Source: Paulinella micropora
Taxonomy: Eukaryota; Cercozoa; Imbricatea; Euglyphida; Paulinellidae
Direction: 5' to 3'
NCBI GenBank assembly: GCA_019918135.1
Contig: WBZZ01001001.1
Span: 93,501-157,500, forward strand
DNA length: 64,000 bases
Shown here: in pieces, positions 1 through 12,236 of the stretch
Layout: each line of letters begins with the position of its first letter
Numbering within the stretch: position 1 is the stretch's first letter
Notes under the pieces: model-generated
Databases searched by the model: none
What the model saw: the letters and a program-made list of their open reading frames with translations, nothing else
Told to the model about the DNA's origin: nothing
Position numbers and translations under genes: made by a program

Positions 1-890
1 AGTACTTGCCCAACTCCTGTTCTCGCTGAATCTCCCTCGGCGTCTCCCGACACTTCTCAATCAAACTACGAGCTTCGGCAATAGCTCGTAATCGAACTCC
101 TAACAGCTCGCATGGTTCCCACTTGTCGGGTGGAAACAACAGCTCCATTGGTGTGTTCAACGCTTTCCCGTATACCACCTGATGTGGACTCACACCCCGT
201 GCATGTCCTCCTAATGACGCCGAAGCCAAATTGTTAACAGCGAACGTGAACTTAGGCACAACATTTACCCAATTGAGCTGACTATTTTTGCAATAGGTCT
301 TCAACGCTGCCTTCAGCGTCCTATGCACCCGCTCAATTTTTCCGTTGGCCATTGGATTAAAGGCAGTTATATATTGCCAATCAAACCCAAAGAACTTGGC
401 AATCCTTTGCGAAACCTCATTCGCAAAACTTGTACCTCTATCCGAGATTATCCTTCTCGGAATCCCTATACGGCCAAACACTTGATCAATCAATGCCGCC
501 GCTGTAACCTCCGCGGTCACATCCGTAACGGAACAGTGATAACGTAATTAGATGTCCGATCAATCACCGTTAGCAAATATTTGAATTTTCCTGCTCCCGC
601 CTCCGGGAAAGGACCAACATGATCGATATGCAAAGTATCGAAGATGTCCAAGGTGATATCAAACTCACCCTTGAGTCATATATTTGGCTTATATGGAAGC
701 TTTGCCATCTGACAATGAGGGCACAAATTCATTAACCCTTTCCCCCAGGTCATCCCACCAAAACCTTCTGCGTAAAAACCATGCCATCCTTTCCACCCCT
801 GGATAGCTCTGCATCGGGCAATGATGTGCCGCGATCAATAGCGATGTTCGGAGTTCTTGCGGAACCCATAGCAACCACCGATCCTCCTCA
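1..890 (-). pseudogene. Gy-L integrase (part)
   Basis: Minus-strand reading gives a typical Gypsy integrase: an N-terminal zinc-binding stretch (HHC..., then FLRRRFWWDDL) at about 690-880, the DDE core with IISDRGTSF and ANGKIERVHRTLKAALK further left, and the C-terminal part HQVVYGKALNTP near 120-200. It would insert element cDNA into the host genome. The C-terminal end lies beyond the window, so it cannot be seen whether it carries the extra domain found behind the integrases of Gy-1 and Gy-2. Fossil copy. Confidence 0.9.
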
Positions 891-1619
891 TTAGCATATA
901 TTCCATCCTTGCCCATGTACCAAAGGAGCCCATCCTTCAGCACCAAGCATCGTTTAAGCTTCCGTATCTCATTATCCTCCGGTCTAGCTTGAGGATTTGT
1001 AAGATGTTCCCGTAATTCCTTATATTCCGCACTTTCCTTTGTGAAAGTTTGAAAAGTCTCCACCGACGCCAGTCTGACAGCCGTGTCAGTTTCCAACTGG
1101 AATCGAACCTTGTCCGGATGTGTTTCCGGTAATTGAAAGAGATCTTCGTCCTTCACTCTTTCCTCATCCTCCAAATTGAGACACATTGAGCCCTTAGGCA
1201 ATAAGGTCTCATTAAGGATACCGTGTTGCCCATCCTGCACTTCCTCCTCCTCATCTCTATCGGCGGCCCTGGCTTCCGCCCATAGGATATCCTCACAAGC
1301 CTCCCTGTCCATTTGTGAGTAACAACACTTACATTTCTCCTGTGCCGCCCCCTCGACTGCTTCCACAGCAGCCACTTCCTCACTACGCGCATCGCGATGA
1401 TGATTGTTATGCGTGAACGGGTGATACCAAAGCCCCACTGGCAACTTAGTATCCTCCGCCCCTTGTTCCTCCCACTCATGGAGGTCCACCCCATGTCCCA
1501 TAATCGCCAACACCGCTCCCGGCGTGCGAAATTCGAACTGTGCCATTCGCACCTCCTGAACTGTGTTGCGACGCTGTAAGCCATCTACAGCCTTCTCCTT
1601 CTGCCCACTTTTATCATCA

Positions 1620-2900
1620 TAGCGAGAGCAGATATCAGGGACAACATTCCTCTTGCCCTTGATGTACTGGATGGTGAAGTCATACTCCGCCAATTCCAGT
1701 TGCCACCTTGCCAACCTACCCGTATGATCTCCTGACATGAGCCATTGTAGGTTGTGGTGATCTGTCCTCACCAAGATATTAGGTGTACCCCAAAGGTATT
1801 CCCGTAACCTTTGAAAGCCCATACTATAGCAAGCGCCTCACGCTGCCTAGTACAGTATTCCCTTTCAGTCGGTATCAGCTGTCGGCTGATAAACATCACG
1901 GGCCACAGTTGCCCAATGGACCTGTCCATTTGCTGAAGCACTGCTCCCACAGCGTATGCTGACGCATCCGTGTCCAGCACAAACTGCTCCTTCCAATCAG
2001 GCAGCATAAGGACTCGTCCTCCTTGTCTTGGATCCTTAGAGATCTCATCCTTAAGTTCCATCATGACCCTATTGACCTACTCTGGCCAAGGGCTATCTCC
2101 AACCCCCTGCTTCAGAAATTTCCTTACCACCGCTGCCCGTTCCGCGAAGCCCGGAATAAATCCTCCGTAATATTGAGCTAGCGAGATAAAGGAATGTAAA
2201 TCTGTTCGTGTCTGTGGCATTGGCATGGACGCCACATAATTCCTTTTCTCCTGAGAAATCGCGCAGCGACCGTCGGAGATCTCATACCCCAAGTACTGTA
2301 TCTTGCTTTGCACAAAGTCGGCGCCACTTCTTTGCATTAAGCCGTAATCCAAATGCACTGATACGTCTTAAGACGTCCTTCACGTGCTCCACGTGTCTTT
2401 CCATGCTTTCTGAATAAATGATTATATCATCTATATAACAGAACGCATACTCCTCCGTCGTTCCAAGACGGGCTACCGTCCCTTCGTCATCATACTCCTT
2501 CCCGAGTATTTTGGTCATGGCATGTTGGAATAGTCCCGGTGAGCATTTAAGCCCCATCGGCAACACTTTCCACATATATGTGGTCATTCCGACCATGAAT
2601 GCCGTAAGGTATCGACATGATTCATTAAGAGGGATCTGCCAAAAACCACTCTTAAGATCCAACGTCGTATACACCTTGGCATGTTTAAGCCGATTGATAC
2701 CTTTCCTGAGATCCGGTACCGGTGTACACCGGCGTTTCGATCTGCTTCAGAATCTTAATTATCCTGTAATCGTTGATACACGTACGTAAGGACCCATCCG
2801 GTTTGGGCGCCATACGCACTGGTGAAGACACCTCCGATAGGCATGCTTCAATAATATCCTTTTCCAACAGTTCCTGAGTAATCTCCCGAGCCATCCGATC
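1620..2900 (-). pseudogene. Gy-L reverse transcriptase and RNase H
   Basis: Minus strand. The RT part (about 2080-2900) has TLDLKSGFWQIPL, PMGLKCSPGLFQHAM and the active-site block FCYIDDIIIYS. RNase H (about 1620-2000) follows with VLDTDASAYAVGAVLQQ, the block CTRQREALAIVWAF and VRTDHHNLQWLM. Between the FQ..M helix and the YIDD box there are about 10 to 20 more residues than in common Gypsy RTs, a feature also present in Gy-2. The frames are fragmented, so the copy is not intact. Confidence 0.92.
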
Positions 2901-3700
2901 TTGATGATAGCTCATGCGTGACGGTCTCCTGTGACCCACCACGTCCTCGCCAGGCTTCCGCCCGAAGTTAACCTCATACCCTCGAACAGACCCAGCCTCA
3001 AGAGGCCCGAACACCTCCATGTTATCTTCCAAAATGCCCTTGAGAGCATCCCGTTCTCTCATAGTACCCTCCCAAGTACTGTACTTTTCCGCGATAGCTT
3101 TTTCCGCTGCTATCCTTGCTTCTTCGATCTCCTTCGGAGAAGCCTTGCGTGACAACTGTGCCACATCCTCCATTGGTATCGGCCGCTCATCCTCATGCGC
3201 CATCGTCCCATGGTACCGTGTCTCCTCCTTGCCCTTCCATTGAGCAAGCTGAGCTAAATGATCTATGATGATCGCATACTGCATCGCATGAGTACGATGA
3301 TATATGCCTGTGATCCAAGAAAAGGCTTGCGTACGGACTTCAGCCATTTCTCGCTGTGCTAGCTTAGCTCCATAAGCCAACGCCTTCTCCTTAGTTCCCA
3401 GCCGCAAGGCCAACAACTTGTGTATGTGGTGGCAGGATATTGGATAACTATAGTAAAATCTTCCACGGCCAACCGGGCCCTCAAAACCTCCTTAATGGCC
3501 TTGACCCCCTTTGGAAAGAATAGTTTATCATCCCAGTGGCTCTTCAGGAAGGCTTCCACAATAGGTTAAGGCTGCTTGACCGGCAGCTTATGTTGGGTTA
3601 CATTCCATACCACATGTGACATTGTGGTAGAATGCACGTCGATGTAGACGTGTTGATCACCAGCATCTTCCATGCCCGCGATCTTACCCCGCAACAATTC
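2900..3700 (-). pseudogene. Gy-L domain between protease and RT (unknown, conserved)
   Basis: Between protease and RT lies a stretch that matches by eye the same interval of Gy-1 and Gy-2: a W..D..F/L block, then RLGTKEKALAYGAKLAQRE, then a GIYHRTHAMQYAIIIDHL block. The aligned pattern over the three elements is (A/C)xRxGxxxxxxxYxxKL, then GFxxxxAxQYAxxLVxL. I do not recognise the domain. It may be a tether or an extension of the RT N-terminus. Confidence 0.6.
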
Positions 3701-4269
3701 CTCCCTTGCTGCGTAGAGGTGTTCCAATCTTGCCTCTATCGCGGTCAATACCGCCTCATCCTCTGCGGAATCCCTACACACCACATTCACGATCCTACTA
3801 TCGTGTGGGTTCGTATAGGCCCTGAGCCAGAGGTTGTGGCAAGGACATATTCCGTCTCGCGACTTGTGTCGTCAGAACTGTCACCGACCACCCTCAAGTC
3901 ATCAGAGTCCCCCGACTCTATCGTGCATACATGGAAGAACGAGGCTGTGACAGGCTCTTGAATGTGGAATGTGACCGTGGACTCCATGCCCTCCACGGAC
4001 ACCACCTTTGTCCTCTCCCAGTCGGCGCGCACGACTGACGTGACACTCACATTCCCAATGTGGCTCCAGCACACCGGCTTCCTCGCCGTAAAGGCTCCTA
4101 CGGTACTACCTCGTACCGTGGAGCCACCTTGGATCTACCGTACTGCACCACGTTCAGATCCGTATAGATCCGAGCGTGCATCCGCCTCAGGCTCCTCAGC
4201 CCCAACAGGAGACCACCAGCAAAGGCTGGGACGACCCAAAACCTATGGGAGAAAGACTGTCCGTCCTTC

Positions 4270-4500
4270 AAAGGAAGGTAAGCATGACCGATCCGGATAT
4301 CAGCGTCATACCACCCACTCCCTTTACCCGTCCACGACACGGCCTAAACCCGTGCTTGAACCATGGCTCTCCGCCCCACAGTTCAATGAACTCTTTGCCA
4401 AGCACATTCAGAGATGCCATTGTATCATTTCCGACAATGTATTCCTCCTGTACATCTTCAATAAAAATTTTAGTGAAAAGCAAAGGCAATTCAGCTTTCC
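4270..4500 (-). pseudogene. Gy-L aspartic protease (retropepsin-like) region
   Basis: The minus strand reads EYIVGNDTMASLNVLGKEF at about 4380-4440, followed by a glycine-rich strand region, matching the layout of Gypsy retropepsins (active site turn, flap, then a second strand). The active-site turn reads D-T-M-A, the same as in Gy-2, where most families have D-T/S-G-A. Since two diverged elements share it, it looks like a lineage signature. The protease would cut the Gag-Pol polyprotein. Confidence 0.6.
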
Positions 4501-7500
4501 CCGGGCCACACCCTTCCGCCGAAAGTGCTTCGTGACCACCAAAATATTTATCCTTAAGCGCGTCTTCCGCGAGAACACTATCAAGGTCCGTACCTCTACT
4601 CATCACTGGACTCAACGTGTCCCTGTGACTATCAAGGTCCTCAACCTTCGTATCCTGTCTACCCTGGACCTCCGAGGCCAAACTTAGTGTCGGTTCCTCA
4701 ACCCGCCGCGTCCTTGCGCGAGTCCTATCATCACATGACAAGTCATGAGCAACCTCGTCGCCTCCGTGGCCGACAGGCAACTCACCCGACTTATCTTTTG
4801 TCCTGACCCCCGAGTCAGATACTTGTTGCTGCTCCCGCGTTGGCTGCTCCCGAGCCCGCGTTTCCTGAGCCTTGCCCTGCACACCCATCAGAGTGTCCAA
4901 TGGCGTTATTCCAAACGCCATACTCTGCGCCTGGTGTTTCGACTGCGACTGCATTCCCGGCGATCCTTGATTCCCCCCCCATACCTCCCGCAGGTTGAAA
5001 AGCTGGAGGCGGAATATATGGTGGTGGGACATACGAAGGCTCTTGCTGCTGTGGCGGTGGGGCATAGTACTGCTGTACCGCCTGCCCGTATCCCGCCGGC
5101 AACCGTTACATCGGCAGCTGATGGGTGTAATAAACACCAGTGGCTCCCGCCGCCGACTGCAATTGCATTGGGGGAAAGCTTCCCGGGCCCCCCCCGTAAG
5201 CATTTGCACCAGCATAAGGGGTATTCCCCATACCAGTACCATCATGTTGGTACCGATTTGAGCCCGGACGCTCCCTGGACCTTGATCGATCACGATCTCG
5301 CGGCGGTGACCGTGCACGCTCCCTCGAGCCCCGCTCTCGGTCGTAGCCTCCCCGATCCCTATCTTAGCGAGATTGCCCTCCCGTTCCTTGATCGTTACGG
5401 CACCTTCGCTTCGACGACCCCGCGATCGCGAACGGCTGTGCCGATCCATCGACCTTGCTCGCTCTCGACGCCCATCAGAGCTCGACGCTGGCCCCTTGTA
5501 CGCCCAAGAGGGATCATCAAAGTTGGAACCCCATTTCTGAGGGTCATCCCTTCCAGACGATACCGGTGCGTCCCCCTCATACGAATTGAGTGGGTTCCAT
5601 ACGTTGTACTTTTCCCAATCACCCCTCATGTAAGGTTTATCCCCAGGATCGATCCATCCTTTGACTCATACGCCTTCTTATCACGTTTAAGAAGGTTGCC
5701 GAGCTCTTCCCGGTACTTGCCTGTATCAAGCAGCTTTCGGAAAGGACCCACAGGCCAATCATGGCGTACCCTTTCCAAAACCTCCTTCTGAACAGAGTTA
5801 TCGCAATGATCCGCATGCCACTTCTCACATGCAGCCTTGCACATAGCTCCCGTCCTGAGCCATAAAGACGCAGCCCTCTTCATACAAAGGGCTCGCCCAG
5901 CTTTTTTGTTGAAGGCAGGCCTTTCGCCTCGACCCATCCCCGGGCCACGATGACCACCATCACCGTAATAATGATGGCCCCTTCGCTGGAATCCCTGACC
6001 CCAGTAAGCTTCGTCATCGTTAGGCTCCAAGGGCCCCCCTTGATCTTTACTCAGCAGAATTTGTAGATTTCCTTGAGGGGGAGAGGTCTTCTGCACGCAA
6101 CGCATTGCTCGACCAACCATGTCGTCCTCGACATTCCATATCTCCGGGCTGGCGTCTACATTGTCCACCTTCATGGACGCCCACAGCTCCGTATTCCCTT
6201 GGAGCTCCTTGACTAACTTAGCGAAAGTAGCATTCTCTTTGTCGAAGAGAACCTCAGCTACCGCCTTAAAGGCCTCAGCCCTTGAAAGTATGATGGCCAT
6301 GTCCATCACTCGCTGAAATGCATAGTGCAACACTGGCTTCTTTGCCAGCGTCCACTTGGCTTCATTCTTAAGCTGATCCACCTGATTCTTCGACGAAAAA
6401 GAATGGAAATTCTTCTTGCTCCTGAGACCAATGCTCTTCACACACATGGCATCCGCTCAAAAGCTTGAGCTGTTCCCAGTGAGTGCTTCATTCCTCACTC
6501 TTCGAGATCCATTCGTTGTCAACAGCCGATTGAAAACGAAAAAACCTGTTCGCCACGATGGCAACCCAGTCCTCGGGCAGTGCAATCCCTGCCGAGCGAC
6601 AGACTCGACGCACTTCTGCCAGCCAAGCATGAATATCAGCAACATGTTTCGTGTCCGATGTCTTGTTGACATCAATGGAGAAAGCCTTTTGATCGCCCAG
6701 AAGACGGTCCAAGTCTTTCTGATGTCGTTCCACCGTACGACGTCGTTCCTCCTCATTCCTCTCGATCTTACGAGTCCAAGAGGAGACCTCCTGCTTTCTG
6801 CGAGCATCTTGCTGATTCCAAGCAATAGCAAAATGAGCAAAAGCCCTAGCAATGAAAGCAATCGAATCTGCCACCAGCAGTTGCTCCACTGTATCGAGCT
6901 TCTGACAGGCCGTCACGGAAGCCCAACTGGGAAGATTCCCACTTCCATCCCTTGTGTTCCAAAGCTGATCCATTGGGTCGAAGAGTTTGGTGAGAACGTC
7001 GTCCATCGAGGCGACATTCAACGATACGCCCGTAGGACGAAAAATGAGATTTCCCATTGCGTACACAGTGGATGACACTGCCTCCCACGCTCGACCATGA
7101 AAAAGAGCGAAAGTTTGCACTTCCTCCCACTTGGGATGTCCTTCCTCTAAGACCTCCCAAGCTTCAACCAATCAAGTCATACAGAGGTTGCCCATGTTGC
7201 TTGTAGAAATCCTTGAATAATCCCATACTCAAGGCAACAACATTCCATACCTCCGTTTGGACCAATCTGCCCGCTGTAAAATTGAAATCCACCAGCCTGT
7301 CGGTAGAAGCCATCAGTCTGGACGCTGCAAACTTCTCAGGCGTCCAGTATGGAGTTCCCATCCCCACAGCTGCTGAGATTTGAACAACCATCTCAGCTGC
7401 CACCAAGACGTTAGACACTGTAGTCTGTCCCACTACAATTGTAGACCACACATCTCGATTAACTCCTTGTCCAGTTCCCAACGCATCGACGACTGTCTTG

Positions 7501-7640
7501 ACAATCTGAGCTGCCTTTATCGACGGAAGCTGATCAGCCCAACTGTCCCCAGTCAGACGAGCTTGCCAAATCGCCTGTAAATCGTCCATGAGACGAGCAG
7601 GTGTTCCAACAAGCATAGCAGTAACCCCTCCTGAAGACAA
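4500..7640 (-). pseudogene. Gy-L gag region with CCCH-type finger
   Basis: Minus-strand frames between protease and leader carry a structural (gag-like) protein without strong similarity to known capsids by eye. At about 5815-5886 there is a cysteine/histidine cluster ending CKAACEKWH (C-x3-C-x3-H, with a further C 14 residues upstream). Gy-1 has the related CERWH at the matching place. Nearby stretches are arginine/serine rich (HSRSRSRGRRSEG), as expected for RNA binding. The frames are broken in several places. Confidence 0.65.
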
Positions 7641-8152
7641 AAACTCGTTCCCAAGGCTGATGTCAGCCCCATCCTGCGTAGACCAACCGACGGAGGCATC
7701 CTCAAGCCTCCGACACTACCACCCAACGGTGTAGCATACGGACTTCCTAGCATCCTCCTTCTCCTCTGCAATGATAGCATGTAAGATTGAGAGAAAAACA
7801 GAGAGAGTAGATGAAAAACAGAAGGCACACAACACACACACACACAACACTGCTCCCCAACAGCTTATGTGATATGCCTGTGTCCCTTTGCTACCTGTTC
7901 AAGTCAAAACCAGACGTGTGCACTCCTATTTCCTCAGACAGAATCTGTTTCTATCCCTCTCCCCCTAAGGGAGAGTCCAACTAACTCAAACAAAACTTGA
8001 AAAAGGTCAACACCCTTTTCTGTTCGGATTTTCAAGGTGTCAAAAACCCCAAGAAAATCAAAGCGAGAAAAACGTGAGAACTTTGGCTTTTTGTGAAGCT
8101 CACGAAAAGCAAAAGCAAACCCCGTTCAATTTTTTTTGTTAGTGACTCCAGA
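7641..8152 (-). other. Gy-L leader with primer binding site
   Basis: No gene. The minus-strand leader holds a CA/TG-rich tract near 7830-7855. The primer binding site reads TGGAGTCACT at 8141-8150 (minus), two bases after the LTR end at 8153. Gy-1 and Gy-2 have TGGAGTCC at the same place, so all three seem to use the same or a similar tRNA primer. Confidence 0.7.
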
Positions 8153-8303
8153 TGTAACCTCAACAGCTACTCTGACACTTAGTCGTCACTCAACAGTAGA
8201 GGGGCAGACCAAGCATAAAAGTCAAGTAACGACAAGCCGGACGACACTCAATGCCACTATGTATTGTGCGGGCCGGCCGACAGACCGTTACGTCCGTTAC
8301 CCT
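8153..8303 (-). repeat. Gy-L 5' LTR, partial
   Basis: The LTR end reads GAGGTTACA on the minus strand, followed by two bases and the primer binding site, parallel to the end CATTACA of the Gy-2 LTR. The outer part is lost where Co-A begins at 8304. No second copy is in the window, so the inner boundary rests on the primer binding site and the TACA end only. Confidence 0.55.
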
Positions 8304-8508
8304 TGTTAGACCACTATTATTAATATAATGACCTATGATAGCTACACTACAACAAGAGCAGTATTACAGCTTTAATAAGAAAAGGCGCGAACAGGACGCG
8401 CCGGGTAACTTGACTGGCGGCGGATCGTAAGTAATGGTTCTACCGACACCGTTACTATCATTGATACGGCCGGGTCCTCAACTATTAATTAAGATTATAG
8501 TTCCAACA
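8304..8508 (-). repeat. Co-A 3' LTR
   Basis: About 205 bp, minus strand, with ends TGTTGG... and ...TCTAACA. It is preceded (in element orientation) by a polypurine tract GGGGGAG at 8509-8515. It resembles the Co-B LTR in layout: the block AACCATTACTTA, a GGCGC block, then a TTATTAAAG box that could be a polyadenylation signal. Only one Co-A LTR is in the window, so its age cannot be read from LTR divergence. Confidence 0.8.
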
Positions 8509-9536
8509 CTCCCCCTGTAACAAAGTAAATTAACATGTAAGTTACTGCCGGTCCTATAAATGTTACGCCATCTATTACTATTTTGTGAAACATGAGAAAA
8601 CACAAACTCAAAACACATACTCTTACCCTCACTCTCTCCGAGAAGTAATGTCGGGGTTGGCTACCCTTCTATCCACAGCGAGTATGCATCAATTAGAATA
8701 CATACAAGGCAGCGGGCCTGTGGTATAGTCGGGCCTACCAACGAGAAGAGGATTATTTCCCTACTCTCCCTACCTCGCGTATGAGTAAAAGTGACGTGTA
8801 ATAGACATATATATAGATCATACGAAAGTACATAAATGTAGTACTGACCTCCAAAGAAGTGATAACATAAATATGTATATTCTTATGATAATACATTTGC
8901 ATAATCTATAACTATCATAACTATGAAAGAAATGCAAAAATAAAATTTTCAAGCGCTTCCCGTAAGGGGGGTTAAAATCTAAAAACATTATTGGCGGGTC
9001 TGTACTCTCTGAAGGGAGGGCCCCAGGTCTGTCGACTCACGAGGAGCGATGAATCACCCTTCGACCCAACCACAACCAGATTTCCAATTTGGCCTCTTAA
9101 AATAAATATATATATAATCGTGAGTATAAATATTACGTAAGTCCTGTACTAACGGTCGAAGATAATTACTCGTGAAGCGCAGTTCAGGTTCCGGGGCTTC
9201 GCGCCAGCCCGGGAACACGAACGTACTTAGCATACGGCCGTCAGATCGCCTCTGGAATCGCGACACCGATCCATCGATGAAATCCGAACAATCTTCTCCT
9301 CCCCCTGATCCGATCGAAAGCATTTCTATTGCTATTAGTAAATGACGGAGAGGAGGGGAGCGTAGGTGAAAGTCCCGACTTATGCGCGTCTACAAAGCCT
9401 CGCGCGAAACGCATTGTCCGGCGTCGCCAATTCACCTAAATCACCCCCCTTAATATAAAGTATGCGGAAAATTACAAAACTTAATATAAAGCGCAAATGA
9501 TATAATATACTTTACACCACGATATATATCCGGTGC
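8509..9536 (-). other. Co-A 3' noncoding region, conserved with Co-B
   Basis: About 1 kb without a coding frame between the end of RNase H and the 3' LTR. It matches the same interval of Co-B (20831-21780) in several blocks, for example AGTATGCATCAATTAGA at about 8681-8697 and in Co-B near 20990, and a GAGGAGCGATGAA block near 9041. The conservation between two Copia copies suggests a function in cis (packaging, polyadenylation or reverse transcription) or a shared recent ancestor. Confidence 0.7.
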
Positions 9537-11680
9537 TCATAGCTTGAAATCCTTTCCGAACTTAGCAAGAAATTCCTTCACCAACTTCACCGAGATTTGA
9601 TCCGCCAAGTAATTGAATTTCTCGTACGTGAAATTTATCTTGGTAAATAGATCTGCGATATTATCCTCCGTTGGTACCCGGAATAACTTTACAACTCCCC
9701 TTTTGACCAACTTTTCGAGTAAGTGGTATCTTACGTCGATATGTTTGGTCCGTGATTCCCAATCCTCTTTCCAATAGGATGATGGTCCCCTGATTATCTT
9801 CGAATAAGGGGGTAAAACCTTTTGGGGGCAATCCGATATCACGGAGGGCCTGTCTCAGGGCAAGTAGCTCCCTGACCGCTTCGTTGGCCGATACGGTCTC
9901 TGACTCGAGAGTTGATTGAGCTATGACGGTCTGGAGTTTGGACAACCAAGCAATGGGTGCTCCATTGAAGAGGAAGATATATCCGGAACGGGATTTTTGC
10001 GTGGCTTTCTCCCCTGCGAAATCTGAGTCAACGTATCCGACAAGTAGGTGCTCGTTGACCAGCTTCTCTATACTAGCTATCACGGGGACACAGAACTCGT
10101 TGATGTCCATAGCCTTGCACGCGTAAAGGCCTAATGCCTTTTCTGCGGCAGATGGACCGCTAGCTGGTCTCCATGATTTGGGGAGCCTAGGAATGCGAAA
10201 CCCTTCGGACAGCATCTTAACTAACCGCTCATCGCCCCGTTTGCAAAACAGAGCTCTAGGGGTCAGCAACCACAGGAACATCCTATGGACCAGGGCATAA
10301 GATATATCTGGGGATAGTACTTGGTGCTTTGCAGCTATGCTTAGTGGACATATGAGCAGGGGCGGGTATGAACAGCTAAGAATATGAGCATGCCGATCAG
10401 ACACCTAATATCGTACTTGAAGAAGCGATGTTCTACTTTCAGGGGTTTTGGCAGGTACCTCCTTCATATAATCTAACTCACCTAGGATGAGAAGCTCATA
10501 TTTCCGTTAATGCAATAAAATCCCTTTTTCAGACTGTACTATCTGTATGTTTTTGAACTCCGTCGCCTTCCCCAAGTTTTTACATCTGAACCCGTGCTTC
10601 TTGAAGCTATCTACCAACCCTACTACTAGCTTCCGTTGCCGCATGAAGCCCATCGTCAACGTGAAAGGAGAGGAGCTGGGTGGTTAAGGGGTTACTCCCG
10701 TGCTTAATGAATGAAGCTCTATCTAAAGAGAAGGTGATGAAAGCCTGTTTTTCTACCATCTCTTTCGGCATCAGGTCGTACCATAATCTTCCAGCTTCCG
10801 GGTGGCCGTATAGGGCTTTTTTAAGGAGCCATAGAAAGCCTTCCATTTCGAAACCCGGGGGTGGTTTGACATAGATATCGTAAGGCATCTTAGCGTGCAA
10901 ATAAGCTGTGGTAAAGTCAATGAGCCAAAGATCAATTCCAAAGCAGGCAGCATAGGCAATGATGAGGAGGATAGTGCGATGATGTGCGGTGGGGGAATAT
11001 GTACGTTTAGAGTCGTACTGTAACCCCGCTTTCAGGAGATCTCTTCTCAAAGTGATCCTAGCTTTGTGGTATTCATCGGTCGTACCTTGCTGTTTGACCG
11101 TGTCTATCCATTTCAGGGGGATGATAGGAGTGCCTGATCTTATCGCTTCACTCTCTTTCTTCCATTCAAATGCTTTCAGCTCCTCTTGCTGCTTGACTTC
11201 TGTCTCCCTCGCCTGCCTTCTATCTTTCGGTTTTTGTACCACGGGGAACTCCGGGACTTGTTCCGTTACCAGGCAATAATGCATCCTCTCTTCTCTAGCG
11301 CAGACCGAGATATGTTTACTTCTGGTTTTCCCGGGGATGACGTTCTCAAGGGAAATGTTTCCTTGTTCGTGAGATTTCCAGCCCGAAGGATGCTTGTCCT
11401 TTTCAGTAGCTATCTTAACTCTCTCCCCCTCGGCATGACAGACTTCACTCGTGACATTAGGGTTTGGGCGTGCCGGTTCCATAATAGCCTGCTGAGAATC
11501 TGATACAAGGGCTGGGGGTATCGCTACTCCCCCTGAAACCTCATACTTCAATATCTCAGAGTCTATTATTTTCTCCGTCACTCCGTCGTCAAACTTAACG
11601 TTATGGGCAGGGAATCGTTTGCTTTTCCTGACTACGGGGGCAGACGGTTCTAGGGTAACTCCCTTTCGCATGGTGGTATT
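9537..11680 (-). pseudogene. Co-A reverse transcriptase and RNase H
   Basis: Minus strand. RT at about 10600-11250: TVKQQGTTDEYHKARITLRRDLL, FGIDLWLIDFTTAYLHA, DIYVKPPPGFEM, LLKKALYGHPEAGRLWYD and the catalytic box FHVDDGLHAA. RNase H at about 9537-10100: VVGYVDSDFAGEKATQKSRSGY, STLESETVSANEA, then a C-terminal KHIDVRYHLL and EDNIADLFTK block. This is the classical Copia arrangement. Fossil copy with several breaks. Confidence 0.92.
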
Positions 11681-12236
11681 CCACTTATCCTCATAGGTGG
11701 TTTTAGCCCATTCTTCATCGAACTCCCGTGCTGGAATCTGAAATTAACCTTCCCGGACAATACGAGTTTAAGTTTGGATTTCCTCCCCCTCTTTCCTACT
11801 ACCCTAGCACTCTCCCCCTGACCTATACTCCCTACACTCTTGGAAGAGGGTGTAGCAGGAATGAGCGGGGGAAGGTTACTGAAATCATGACGCGGGGGAG
11901 CGACGTTTTCTCCATCACTGTCGCTCCCAGAGATTTCCGAGTCATTTTCGCTATTCAGTTCTATCCGGGGTGCTAAAGGAACAGTGGGGGCTTTTCGAGT
12001 ATCTTCATTATGTGTAGTTTCTGACACTCTAAAACTAACTTTCTTCTCGGAATTGGGTGGAACAGCAGGAGGTGTGGCCGATTCCCACCCGACCGAAAAC
12101 GTTTTCCCGCCTGCTGTTCCTTCGAGGCTCTCGGATGCCTCTCGTTTTCCCAGTTTCCAGACATCGAACATAACATTCCGGACATTACCGTGTATTACCC
12201 GTGCAATTGGATCATAAACCCGATAATACCCGGTAT
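11650..12236 (-). pseudogene. Co-A integrase C-terminal and linker region (left piece)
   Basis: Minus strand reads NVMFDVWKLGKRE near 12150, then a serine- and proline-rich linker (SENDSEISGSDSDGENV) towards RT. The same block NVIFDVWKLG follows the integrase in Co-B. The reading stops being Copia at 12236, where Co-B inserted. Such variable linkers between integrase and RT are usual in Copia elements. Confidence 0.7.

Larger units (their letters stand above)
1..8303 (-). mobile_element. Ty3/Gypsy LTR element Gy-L (partial, runs off the left edge)
   Basis: A minus-strand Gypsy element read from 8303 leftwards in the order partial 5' LTR, primer binding site, leader, gag, protease, RT, RNase H, integrase. 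The order integrase after RNase H is diagnostic for Ty3/Gypsy. The integrase is cut by the window edge, so the 3' LTR is not visible. The 5' LTR is interrupted at 8303 by the Copia element Co-A. The coding part is spread over several reading frames, so this copy looks broken in at least six places and is probably one of the older elements here. It is related to Gy-1 and Gy-2: same RNase H signature LREYLWG, same type of primer binding site, same CCCH gag finger. Confidence 0.93.
8304..12236 (-). mobile_element. Ty1/Copia LTR element Co-A (left piece)
   Basis: Minus-strand Copia element. From left: 3' LTR (8304-8508), polypurine tract, 1-kb noncoding region, RNase H, RT, C-terminal part of integrase. 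At 12236 it is interrupted by Co-B; coding similarity resumes at 29408 on the other side, and GGTAT is present on both sides (12232-12236 and 29408-29412). The 5' part (gag, protease, 5' LTR) is not found; beyond the right piece Gy-1 begins. It is broken in several places and must be older than Co-B. Confidence 0.9.

Noticed and set aside
323-547. Plus-strand frame in the Gy-L integrase
   Set aside because: Shadow of the minus-strand integrase, which has clear motifs.
3962-5791. Plus-strand frames opposite Gy-L gag and protease
   Set aside because: Open by GC-rich composition, no motif; the minus strand carries the element.
9054-9435. Minus-strand frames of 64 and 89 codons in the Co-A noncoding region
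   Set aside because: Not kept in the corresponding region of Co-B and no recognisable motif.
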